Of a stretch of DNA of 64,000 nucleotides, positions 1 to 5,192 are shown piece by piece. Positions within the stretch are counted from its first letter, which is position 1. The number at the start of each line of letters is the position of its first letter. This stretch comes from Aquimarina litoralis (GTDB lineage Bacteria > Bacteroidota > Bacteroidia > Flavobacteriales > Flavobacteriaceae), in assembly GCF_019295435.1 (NCBI RefSeq), contig NZ_WEKL01000010.1:1-64000 (forward strand). The letters are read 5' to 3'. The notes under the pieces are model-generated. The model was not told the DNA's origin and did no database searches. It saw nothing but the letters and a program-made list of their open reading frames with translations. Both the position numbers and the translations under genes were made by a program.

Positions 1-31
1 GAGCTTGTAGGTTCGAGTCCTACTACTTCCA
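1..31 (+). tRNA. tRNA 3' end, cut by the window edge
   Basis: Only the T-arm (7-11 paired with 19-23, loop ttcgagt) and the 3' acceptor strand tacttcc (24-30) with discriminator A31 are inside the window. The anticodon is outside, so identity cannot be given. It shows that the tRNA array starts to the left of position 1. No CCA is encoded. Confidence 0.7.
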
Positions 32-46
32 CTTAAACAAACATAT

Positions 47-117
47 GCGCTTTTAGTGTAAGGGTAGCACGAAGGTCTCCAACACCTTTAGTCTAGGTTC
101 AAATCCTAGCGAGCGCG
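47..117 (+). tRNA. tRNA-Trp (CCA), compact form
   Basis: Acceptor strands gcgcttt (47-53) and cgagcgc (110-116) pair with wobbles and one mismatch. The anticodon stem aaggt/acctt closes a loop ctccaac with anticodon CCA, and the T-arm is ctagg-ttcaaat-cctag. Discriminator G117 fits Trp. The D-arm is short (gtgtaagggtagcac), unlike standard host tRNAs and more like phage or organelle tRNAs. CCA is not encoded. Confidence 0.85.
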
Positions 118-167
118 CTAAGTTAAATGTTGATTTATTTTAAAAGCCCCCTTTTCAAGGGAAAAAT

Positions 168-240
168 AGTATCGTAGCACAACGGCTAGTGCACCCGACT
201 GTCTCTCGGAAGGTTGCGGGTTCGAATCCCGTCGGTACTG
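168..240 (+). tRNA. tRNA-Asp (GTC)
   Basis: The acceptor agtatcg/cggtact pairs over 7 of 7 positions including wobble. The anticodon loop ctgtctc gives GTC, the T-arm gcggg-ttcgaat-cccgt is intact, and the discriminator is G, which fits Asp. Residue 37 is a pyrimidine and the outer anticodon-stem pair is mismatched, which is unusual for a working tRNA. Confidence 0.8.
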
Positions 241-312
241 CTGTAAAGAATAAAGGAATCAAACTTTATTCAGTACATCTTGTCAATCATTTCTCATTGA
301 CAAAAGAAATAA

Positions 313-455
313 GGAAGAGCAAGTCAATTGACGGTAGCCGCAGTCTTGACCCGAGCCGGGCAGGCGAACAGATGAACACTTTTATAAGTAGAACTGATGT
401 GAATAAAACTGTTAAGAGCAAATGACTTGTGTGGTTTCGACTCCCACTTCTTCCG
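313..455 (+). tRNA. interrupted tRNA-like element, enlarged anticodon loop
   Basis: The 5' acceptor ggaagag (313-319) pairs over 7 positions with ttcttcc (448-454). The T-arm gtggt-ttcgact-cccac is recognisable. A D-arm-like segment (cccgagccgggcagg, about 350-364) is followed by aacag, which pairs perfectly with ctgtt about 37 nt later instead of 7. A variable region with an aag/ctt stem follows, as in Tyr or Ser tRNAs. About 25 extra bases also separate the acceptor from the D-arm. The insert begins atgaacac, as does the T-loop insert at 1013. Either an interrupted tRNA or a decaying pseudogene; the isotype cannot be read safely. Confidence 0.45.
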
Positions 456-463
456 CTATTATT

Positions 464-628
464 CTAGAGGTATAACAATGGTAGTTTACCTGCCTTGGAC
501 GCGGGAAGTTGTAGGTTCGAAATGTGCGGCATTGGCTTCGCCGAATCTTAATTTGGCAAGCAAATCTACGATTTCATGAGTTCTAAATTATCAAATATCA
601 ATCTCACGAACTAATCCTGCTCTCTAAA
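464..628 (+). tRNA. tRNA-Pro (TGG) interrupted by 93 bases in the T-loop
   Basis: The body matches the intact tRNA-Pro at 713-784: anticodon stem cctgc/gcggg with loop cttggac (TGG), T-stem gtagg at 511-515. The T-loop ttcga is then interrupted. Its 3' part (at, then T-stem cctgc at 616-620 and acceptor tctctaa) resumes after about 93 bases. Acceptor pairing is 6 of 7. The insert has two local hairpins (near 531-546 and 551-565). Confidence 0.65.
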
Positions 629-633
629 CAACT

Positions 634-705
634 ATATCTATGGTGTAAATGGAAGCACAAGGGATTTCTAATCCCTAAGTCTAAGTTCAAGTCTTAGTAG
701 ATATA
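634..705 (+). tRNA. tRNA-Arg (TCT), compact form
   Basis: A perfect 7-bp acceptor (atatcta/tagatat), anticodon stem aggga/tccct with loop tttctaa (TCT), T-arm ctaag-ttcaagt-cttag and discriminator A. The D-arm (tggtgtaaatggaagcac) is short and the acceptor is all but one A/T. Confidence 0.85.
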
Positions 706-712
706 CTCATTT

Positions 713-784
713 CTGAGAAGATAACGATGGTTGTTTACCCGCTTTGGAAGCGGGAGGTTGTAGGTTCGAATCCTGCTTCTCAGA
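713..784 (+). tRNA. tRNA-Pro (TGG)
   Basis: A perfect 7-bp acceptor ctgagaa/ttctcag, anticodon stem cccgc/gcggg with loop tttggaa (TGG), T-arm gtagg-ttcgaat-cctgc and discriminator A784. It is the uninterrupted relative of the element at 464-628. Confidence 0.9.
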
Positions 785-790
785 CAAACT

Positions 791-863
791 GCTCTGTTCG
801 TATAATGGTTTAGTACACCTCACTTTCTATGAGGAAATAGGAGTTCGATTCTCCTACAGAGTA
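791..863 (+). tRNA. tRNA-Glu (TTC)
   Basis: The acceptor gctctgt/acagagt has one G-U pair. The anticodon stem cctca/tgagg holds loop ctttcta (TTC), and the T-arm is aggag-ttcgatt-ctcct. All arms are intact and no CCA is encoded. Confidence 0.85.
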
Positions 864-873
864 CAATTTTAAT

Positions 874-947
874 ACAGGAATGGCGGAATTGGCATACGCG
901 CTTGACTTAGAATCAAGATCCTGAGAGTTCGAATCTCTCTTCCTGTA
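874..947 (+). tRNA. tRNA-Leu (TAG) without the long variable arm
   Basis: Perfect acceptor acaggaa/ttcctgt, Leu-type D-arm (tggcggaattggcatacgc), anticodon stem cttga/tcaag with loop cttagaa (TAG), T-arm gagag-ttcgaat-ctctc, discriminator A. Only 5 nt (atcct) lie between the anticodon and T stems. Bacterial tRNA-Leu is normally class II with a long variable arm, so this is an aberrant short-armed form. Confidence 0.8.
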
Positions 948-952
948 CAAAC

Positions 953-1072
953 GCTCCGCTAGCCCAAATGGGAGAGGCATCCGGTTTAAGCCCGGCTCAG
1001 TCTTGGTTCGAAATGAACACATTCACGATTTCGTAAAACAATAGGAATTGATGAGTAATCCAAGGTGGAGTA
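953..1072 (+). tRNA. tRNA-Leu (TAA) interrupted by 46 bases in the T-loop
   Basis: Apart from 2 substitutions the body is identical to the intact copy at 1403-1476. The T-loop reads ttcgaa, then 46 extra bases (about 1013-1058), then t and T-stem ccaag. Acceptor gctccgc/gtggagt, D-arm, anticodon (TAA) and T-stem cttgg/ccaag are otherwise preserved. The insert starts atgaacac and ends gagtaa. Confidence 0.75.
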
Positions 1073-1079
1073 CAAACTT

Positions 1080-1162
1080 AGGCTCATGGTGTAAATGGAA
1101 GCACCCAAGGTTACGACCCTTGAAGTATAGGTTCCCCCGAAGTTTCGGGACTATTGAGCTTA
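1080..1162 (+). tRNA. tRNA-Arg (ACG) with a hairpin inserted in the T-loop
   Basis: Acceptor aggctca/tgagctt (7 pairs with one wobble), anticodon stem caagg/ccttg with loop ttacgac (ACG). The T-stem starts atagg and ends ctat, but the T-loop is about 18 nt. It contains the perfect hairpin cccgaa-gt-ttcggg (1136-1149) in place of the usual 7-nt loop. Confidence 0.65.
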
Positions 1163-1167
1163 CAAAT

Positions 1168-1238
1168 TGACCTGTGATGTAAAGGTAGCATCCAAGACTT
1201 TGACTCTTGGTGTAAAGGTTCGAATCCTTTCAGGTCAT
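1168..1238 (+). tRNA. tRNA-Gln (TTG)
   Basis: A perfect acceptor tgacctg/caggtca, anticodon stem caaga/tcttg with loop ctttgac (TTG), T-arm aaagg-ttcgaat-ccttt. The base after the acceptor is T, whereas Gln tRNAs normally have G at the discriminator position. The D-arm is compact. Confidence 0.85.
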
Positions 1239-1244
1239 CGTGAC

Positions 1245-1316
1245 TAAGGTATAACTCAGTGGTAGAGTACCGCGGCCATATCGCGGGAGTCTTGGGTTCG
1301 ATTCCCAATGCCTTTG
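1245..1316 (+). tRNA. tRNA-Met-like (CAT) with C33
   Basis: The D-arm is normal (actcagtggtagagt). The anticodon stem ccgcg/cgcgg closes loop gccatat, giving CAT (Met, or Ile2 if lysidine-modified). Position 33 is C where U is almost universal. The T-arm ttggg-ttcgatt-cccaa is intact, and the acceptor pairs 6 of 7 (first pair T-T). Confidence 0.7.
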
Positions 1317-1323
1317 AAATAAT

Positions 1324-1397
1324 GCTGGAATGGCAGAATAGGAATACACACTTGACTTAGCATCAAGATCCTAAAAATTCAAATCTCCATTCTCGCA
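1324..1397 (+). pseudogene. degenerate tRNA-Leu (TAG) copy
   Basis: It resembles the tRNA at 874-947: the same anticodon arm (cttga, loop cttagca, tcaag). The T-stem is destroyed (aaaaa against ctcca) and the acceptor gctggaa/ttctcgc has an internal mismatch. It is probably a decayed duplicate, unless a T-arm-less RNA is functional. Confidence 0.6.
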
Positions 1398-1402
1398 CAA
1401 AT

Positions 1403-1476
1403 GCTCCGCTAGCCCAAATGGCAGAGGCATCCGGTTTAAGCCCGGTTCAGTCTTGGTTCGAATCCAAGGTGGAGTA
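1403..1476 (+). tRNA. tRNA-Leu (TAA) without the long variable arm
   Basis: Acceptor gctccgc/gtggagt, anticodon stem ccgg/ccgg with loop tttaagc (TAA), T-arm cttgg-ttcgaat-ccaag, discriminator A. The variable region has only about 5 nt, so the Leu identity conflicts with the class I shape. It is the intact paralogue of the interrupted element at 953-1072. Confidence 0.8.
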
Positions 1477-1497
1477 CAATTTAATAAGTCGTAGTAC

Positions 1498-2352
1498 TTA
1501 TTTCTTACTACGAATTCCCAAAAATATCGCTAATCCTCCTGTAAAAAACATTAGTAAACTATAGACGGCTGGAGCAATAGCGTATGATGTACTATGTAGG
1601 ATGGCAATTGCTATCGAGATTGCAAGTGTTCCATTTTGAATACCTGACTCTATTCCTATAGAAATAGCACCTCGATGATGCACTTTTAAAAGCTTAGCAG
1701 AATAATACCCTATTGCCATGGTTAAAATATTCAATAAGAAAGCTACTAATCCAGCTTCTCGTAAATAGGAAACGAAATTGTCCTTTTCCTTAACCAAAAT
1801 ACCAATAATAACCAGTGCTAGTACGATTGCAGAGGCTATTCTGACTGGTTTTGCCATTTTCAGCGCGAAACCTTCATTATATTTTCTAATAATCATACCT
1901 ATAGAAACAGGTATAATGATAATAACAAAAATCTGGATGATTGTTTCTACGACATTCAATTGTATTGTTTGATTCTCTGATAAAAAATGAAGTAAAGAAA
2001 AATTGACTATAAATGGTATAGTAATAATAGTAATCAAACTACTAAAAGCCGTAAGTGTAACAGATAATGCAGTATCACCATGTGCCAAATGAGAGATTAA
2101 ATTAGAAGTAGCTCCGCCAGGACAAGCAGCCAATATCATAATTCCAATTGCAATTTCTGATTCTAAGGATAATACAGATACCAAAGTAAAAGCTACTAAA
2201 GGTAAAATTAAAAGTTGATTTATAAGGCCAACCAGAATGGCTTTTGGGTAGATTAGTATTCTTTTGAAGTCAGATGTAACTAATGATAATCCCATCCCTA
2301 GCATAATGATTATCAAGGATGCTGCCAATATAATAGTTGAAATGTTATCCAT
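1498..2352 (-). CDS. BASS-family (bile acid:sodium symporter-like) transporter
   Basis: A 284-residue integral membrane protein with about 9-10 hydrophobic helices. The motif ACPGGATSN at residues 76-84 is typical of the bile acid:Na+ symporter (BASS) family, which imports organic anions together with sodium. The length fits short bacterial BASS proteins. It lies alone on the - strand between + strand tRNA genes, so it interrupts the array and probably has its own promoter. Start MDNIS (ATG at 2352) leaves a 90-bp gap to tRNA-His. The substrate cannot be told from sequence, and no function linked to tRNA is evident. Confidence 0.85.
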   Translation of the reverse strand: MDNISTIILAASLIIIMLGMGLSLVTSDFKRILIYPKAILVGLINQLLILPLVAFTLVSVLSLESEIAIGIMILAACPGGATSNLISHLAHGDTALSVTLTAFSSLITIITIPFIVNFSLLHFLSENQTIQLNVVETIIQIFVIIIIPVSIGMIIRKYNEGFALKMAKPVRIASAIVLALVIIGILVKEKDNFVSYLREAGLVAFLLNILTMAIGYYSAKLLKVHHRGAISIGIESGIQNGTLAISIAIAILHSTSYAIAPAVYSLLMFFTGGLAIFLGIRSKK

Positions 2353-2442
2353 TTAGGTTGTTTTCGAATGTATAGCCTAATATAAAGATTTATTTATCAA
2401 AATGCTTAAAATCAAATAATCAAACACAAACATTTTAAATAT

Positions 2443-2515
2443 GGTGTCTCTAGCTTATCTGGTAAAGCATCTCACTGTGAATGAGAGGAACAGGGTTCGA
2501 GTCCCGGAGTACACC
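2443..2515 (+). tRNA. tRNA-His (GTG)
   Basis: Anticodon stem tctca/tgaga with loop ctgtgaa (GTG). G2443 and C2515 fit the His-specific G-1:C73 pair. The acceptor gtgtctc/agtacac has two mismatches near its base and one T-stem pair is mismatched, so this copy is also imperfect. Confidence 0.8.
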
Positions 2516-2521
2516 CAAAAA

Positions 2522-2594
2522 GGAATAGTAGCAAAGTTGGTCAATGCGGCGGATTGAAGATCCGACGATACAGGTTCGATTCCTGTCTGTTCCA
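2522..2594 (+). tRNA. tRNA-Phe (GAA)
   Basis: Acceptor ggaatag/ctgttcc (7 pairs with one wobble), anticodon loop ttgaaga (GAA), T-arm acagg-ttcgatt-cctgt, discriminator A2594. It lies 6 bp after the tRNA-His element and 22 bp before the next coding region, so all may share one transcript. Confidence 0.85.
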
Positions 2595-2616
2595 CTAATT
2601 TTTAAATTTTACAACT

Positions 2617-2937
2617 ATGAAAAATAATTTATTACAAAGGTTTTTATGTAGAACTGAAGATACAGGAAGATTCATAGTTCAATCCAAGATTACTGGTATT
2701 ACCTATTTCGTAGAACCAATAGATAATGGGAAACCAGATAAACTTTGGGGTGACCTGGATCCTGCTACCAAAAAACTTACCGGTGATTACGGTAATGTAC
2801 GAAGAGGTGCGATTAAAAAAGAAGAGTCTTTAATCTCTAAAGAAAATGGGTTTAAAAACATCTCTATTTTCAAAGGAAGTCCTTTAGGAGAAATCGATAG
2901 ACGAGATCGCGAATATGAAATATCATATAACCCGTGA
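2617..2937 (+). CDS. unknown 106-residue protein inside the tRNA array
   Basis: I do not recognise this protein. It is small, soluble and highly charged, with no signal peptide or membrane segment. It begins MKNNLLQRFLCRTEDTGRF and has a polar middle (PIDNGKPDKLWGDLDP) and a C-terminal part rich in Arg, Glu and Lys. The ATG start follows an A/T-rich leader 22 bp after tRNA-Phe. The next small gene begins 23 bp downstream, so the two are probably co-transcribed with the tRNAs. Its position between tRNA-like elements and the slipin gene suggests an RNA-related role, but this is context only. Confidence 0.6.
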   Translation: MKNNLLQRFLCRTEDTGRFIVQSKITGITYFVEPIDNGKPDKLWGDLDPATKKLTGDYGNVRRGAIKKEESLISKENGFKNISIFKGSPLGEIDRRDREYEISYNP

Positions 2938-2960
2938 GACAATTTTAAAAATTAAAAAAA

Positions 2961-3125
2961 ATGAAAACACAACATATACTTACCAAAGAAAAAACAAAAA
3001 CTGGTTTCCAATTCCTATTCTCAAAATGGGTAACGAAATATGTAGATTCCATGACAAAGGCCTTATATCCGGATACGGATACACCTAATGTAAAAAACGA
3101 CCAAAACCGAATTTTTTACAAATAA
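2961..3125 (+). CDS. unknown 54-residue basic protein
   Basis: A short frame of 54 codons plus TAA, from ATG at 2961, following the 106-residue gene by 23 bp. The product begins MKTQHILTKEKTKTGF, contains an aromatic/basic middle (FQFLFSKWVTKYVDSMTKALY) and ends NDQNRIFYK. It is Lys-rich and could bind nucleic acid. I do not recognise a family. The A-rich start context (aaaaaaaATG) resembles that of its neighbour. Short length makes it less certain than the upstream gene. Confidence 0.45.
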   Translation: MKTQHILTKEKTKTGFQFLFSKWVTKYVDSMTKALYPDTDTPNVKNDQNRIFYK

Positions 3126-3126
3126 A

Positions 3127-3266
3127 TAATTACTACGCAAATAGATTGCGCTAATACATTACACCTTTGTGTAGTAATTAAAGCAAACCCTTTTATATGG
3201 GGGAAACAAATGGGGTTTGAAGTAGTGCCCTGCTATAAAGTGAGGATGAAAATAGCAGGGCTTTTG
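3127..3266 (+). ncRNA. candidate structured RNA with three successive stems
   Basis: Three strong inverted repeats follow one another. A 10-bp closing stem TAATTACTAC/GTAGTAATTA (3127-3136 with 3171-3180) encloses two small hairpins (GCAA/TTGC and ACAC/GTGT). Next is a 7-bp stem CAAACCC/GGGTTTG (3184-3190 with 3213-3219). Last is a 9-bp stem GCCCTGCTA/TAGCAGGGC (3227-3235 with 3253-3261) followed by TTTT, a plausible terminator. Either a non-coding RNA or the structured 3' untranslated region of the small genes upstream. I cannot assign it to a known family. Confidence 0.4.
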
Positions 3267-3301
3267 ATAAAATAAAGTTGAAAGCATAAATTATTAATTA
3301 G

Positions 3302-3321
3302 ATTCCAGCCTTCGCTGGAAT
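3302..3321. repeat. short dispersed palindrome followed by GACAG
   Basis: attccagc-cttc-gctggaat forms an 8-bp stem with a 4-base loop and is followed by gacag. A similar element followed by gacag occurs at 30630-30649. Such short palindromes are common between genes in this phylum. Confidence 0.6.
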
Positions 3322-3448
3322 GACAGTATCAATCAAGTCTTGTTGGGTGTTTCTGTATAGCACTATTGTATGGAGAGTTGCAGTTTTGTATGACCTCTTT
3401 ATATACAACTTGGTTTGAAGGTTAGGCTATTAACCAAATAATAGTCAC

Positions 3449-3540
3449 ACTCTATAGGACATGGGTTCGATTCCCATCGGGACCACTAAAAACAGATACA
3501 AAATGGTCCCGTAGCTCAGTGGCTAGAGCGATAGATTTTT
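3449..3540 (+). tRNA. candidate permuted tRNA-Lys (TTT): 3' half then 5' half
   Basis: A 3' half (3449-3485: loop end ac, anticodon strand tctat, variable aggac, T-arm atggg-ttcgatt-cccat, acceptor cgggacc, discriminator A) precedes a 5' half (3505-3540: acceptor ggtcccg, ta, D-arm gctc-agtggcta-gagc, g, anticodon strand ataga, ttttt). The spacer is 19 nt. Joined as 5' half plus 3' half they give exactly 73 nt, with a perfect 7-bp acceptor, a perfect 5-bp anticodon stem and loop tttttac (TTT). No ggtcccg partner lies upstream. The alternative is remnants of two tandem tRNA-Lys copies. Confidence 0.55.
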
Positions 3541-3617
3541 TGTTCATGTGGGTTCGAGTCCCACTATCTTTTTAGAGATATGGCGGAATTGGTAAACGCA
3601 CTAGATTAGGGATCTGG
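3541..3617 (+). tRNA. candidate permuted tRNA, Leu-like 5' half (weaker case)
   Basis: A 3' half (T-arm gtggg-ttcgagt-cccac at 3548-3564, acceptor tatcttt) is followed after 2 nt by a 5' half (acceptor agagata at 3574-3580, Leu-type D-arm gcggaattggtaaacgc, anticodon stem ctaga/tctgg). The acceptor strands pair over 7 of 7 positions including one wobble. The loop ttaggga would give anticodon AGG, which conflicts with the Leu-type D-arm. The spacer is too short to hold a discriminator base, so this pair is less convincing than its neighbours. Confidence 0.35.
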
Positions 3618-3648
3618 CGAACAAGGCACTGAAAATGCCTTTTACATT

Positions 3649-3730
3649 GCATGGGTTCGAATCCCATCGAGACCACCAAATTAGGTTTCGTAGCTCAGTT
3701 AGGTAGAGCACTACACTCATAATGTAGGAT
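3649..3730 (+). tRNA. candidate permuted tRNA-Met (CAT): 3' half then 5' half
   Basis: A 3' half (T-arm atggg-ttcgaat-cccat, acceptor cgagacc, discriminator A3675) is followed after 8 nt by a 5' half (acceptor ggtttcg at 3684-3690, D-arm gctc-agttaggta-gagc, anticodon stem ctaca/tgtag with loop ctcataa, CAT). The acceptor strands pair 7 of 7 with one wobble. I see no cgagacc-like strand downstream for the 5' half. Joined in reverse order the pieces give a canonical elongator-Met-like cloverleaf with the join in the variable loop. Confidence 0.5.
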
Positions 3731-3733
3731 AAA

Positions 3734-3839
3734 AGCTAATCATCTTATAAAACTGATTGACAAAAACTGTGAACTCAAATCTGTTTTTATAGTGCTCTTG
3801 CTATAAAAACAATCTTGAAAGTACTTTGAAATATTAGCT
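3734..3839 (+). other. inverted repeats before the slipin gene
   Basis: AGCTAAT (3734-3740) is complementary to ATTAGCT (3833-3839). It encloses a perfect 11-bp hairpin TGTTTTTATAG/CTATAAAAACA (3782-3792 with 3801-3811). The structure directly follows the last tRNA 5' half, so it could be the tail of that transcript or a leader of the slipin mRNA. From 3840 to 4000 I see only A/T-rich sequence. Confidence 0.4.
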
Positions 3840-4000
3840 ATGCTATGATTGGAAATAATTACTTTTTTCTATCCAAATATGAAATTATTGTATATAAAAT
3901 ACAGATCTTTTATTTCGATATTAAAAACTACTTATGACCGATATAACATCCTATAATTTCCGTATTGGAAAGATGATTTGTTTTCACTGTTTTTTAAAAA

Positions 4001-5188
4001 ATGAAATCGATAATACCTCCGTTACAGGATTATCATCCAATTAATGTTAAATCTGTCTGTTCATTAACAGACATAAAAACTAAGAAAATGAAACGAGTAC
4101 GAATCAATGCTGGTACAGTGGGATTGGTTTTCAGGAAAGGTGACTACAATCGTGTAATTACACAAGGAACTCATTGGTTAAGATTTGATGAACGTATAAC
4201 AAAATACGATCTTTCTAAACCTTTCACGACTCCTGTAGCACTAGAGATCTTATTGAAAGATACAACATTGGAGGATATGCTACATGTGATTGAGGTAAAA
4301 GACAATGAAATTGTTTTGGTATATGAAAATGGAAATCTCAAAAGTGTTTTTCCTGCAGGTAGATATACGCTATGGAATAGTTTATACACTTATAAATTTA
4401 TAAGAATAGATCTTAGTAAAATTTATATCACAGAAAAAATTGAAAAGTCATTGTTCAGTAACTACTCCATCAGCAAGTACATTAGAACTTTTGAGGTAGC
4501 AGCCTATGAAAAAGCTGTACTTATCGTGGATGATGTATATAGTAAAACACTGAATAGTGGTACATATCGTTTCTGGAAAAATGATACAACCATTAAAATT
4601 GCCAAAGTAGATCTACGTCAATTACAACTGGAAGTAGCTGGTCAAGAGCTATTAACCAAGGATAAAGCTGCTATTCGAATCAATTTCGATGTACAGTATA
4701 AGGTAGTAGATATAGAAAAAGCTTTGCTTGATAACAAAGACTATTCAAGACAATTATATATCGCGATGCAATTAGCACTAAGAGCTTTCGTAGGAAATTA
4801 CACGTTAGATGAATTACTGGAACGTAAAGATAGTATGGCAAATGCAATACTAGAATCTACAAAAAACCAAGTAATCAAACTAGGTGTAAAAGTATTGAAT
4901 TGTGGTATCAGAGATATCATTCTGACTGGTGAAATGAAAGAAATCATGAACCAAGTTCTGATTGCACAAAAGAAAGCTCAGGCTAATACTATTACCAGAC
5001 GTGAAGAAACTGCATCAACCAGAAGTTTGCTAAATACTGCAAAGCTTATGGAGGATAATGCTATGCTCTATAAGCTAAAAGAAATGGAGTATGTAGAGAA
5101 AATTGCTGATAAAATTGGTGAAATAACAGTTTCTGGTAATGATGGTGTAGTAAAACAATTGAAGGATATATTCTCTACGAATAAATAA
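4001..5188 (+). CDS. SPFH/Band-7 domain protein (slipin)
   Basis: A 395-residue slipin-type SPFH protein. The core VRINAGTVGLVFRKGDYNRV near residue 33 and the SPFH stretch up to about residue 320 are followed by an Ala/Lys/Arg/Glu-rich helical segment (QKKAQANTITRREET) and a second helix, suited to oligomer rings. No clear membrane helix is present. In other bacteria such proteins accompany the RNA ligase RtcB and tRNA-like RNAs in proposed RNA-repair systems. No ligase is inside this window, but the array continues beyond the left edge. The ATG at 4001 follows aaaaa; an internal ATG at 4088 (MKRVRINAG) would match the usual slipin start, so the first 29 residues are uncertain. Confidence 0.8.
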   Translation: MKSIIPPLQDYHPINVKSVCSLTDIKTKKMKRVRINAGTVGLVFRKGDYNRVITQGTHWLRFDERITKYDLSKPFTTPVALEILLKDTTLEDMLHVIEVKDNEIVLVYENGNLKSVFPAGRYTLWNSLYTYKFIRIDLSKIYITEKIEKSLFSNYSISKYIRTFEVAAYEKAVLIVDDVYSKTLNSGTYRFWKNDTTIKIAKVDLRQLQLEVAGQELLTKDKAAIRINFDVQYKVVDIEKALLDNKDYSRQLYIAMQLALRAFVGNYTLDELLERKDSMANAILESTKNQVIKLGVKVLNCGIRDIILTGEMKEIMNQVLIAQKKAQANTITRREETASTRSLLNTAKLMEDNAMLYKLKEMEYVEKIADKIGEITVSGNDGVVKQLKDIFSTNK

Positions 5189-5192
5189 TACT

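Noticed and set aside
189-425. A 78-codon frame across the tRNA-Asp and the interrupted tRNA-like element
   Set aside because: It overlaps tRNA structures and its product resembles translated T-arm sequence (VAGSNPVGTAV), a well-known artefact.
313-455. Group I intron in a tRNA anticodon loop
   Set aside because: The insert is about 30 nt, far below the 200 or more needed for a group I core, and no P/Q/R/S-like elements are seen.
810-1308. Antisense frames of 65-70 codons in the tRNA array
   Set aside because: They run through several tRNA elements and encode typical antisense-tRNA peptides (RDSNSQDLDSKSSA); no start context or homology is visible.
3541-3675. Ordinary contiguous tRNA-Leu spanning 3574-3675
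   Set aside because: The 5' strand agagata and the 3' strand cgagacc do not pair (2 of 7), although D- and T-arms exist; each strand pairs with its outer neighbour instead.
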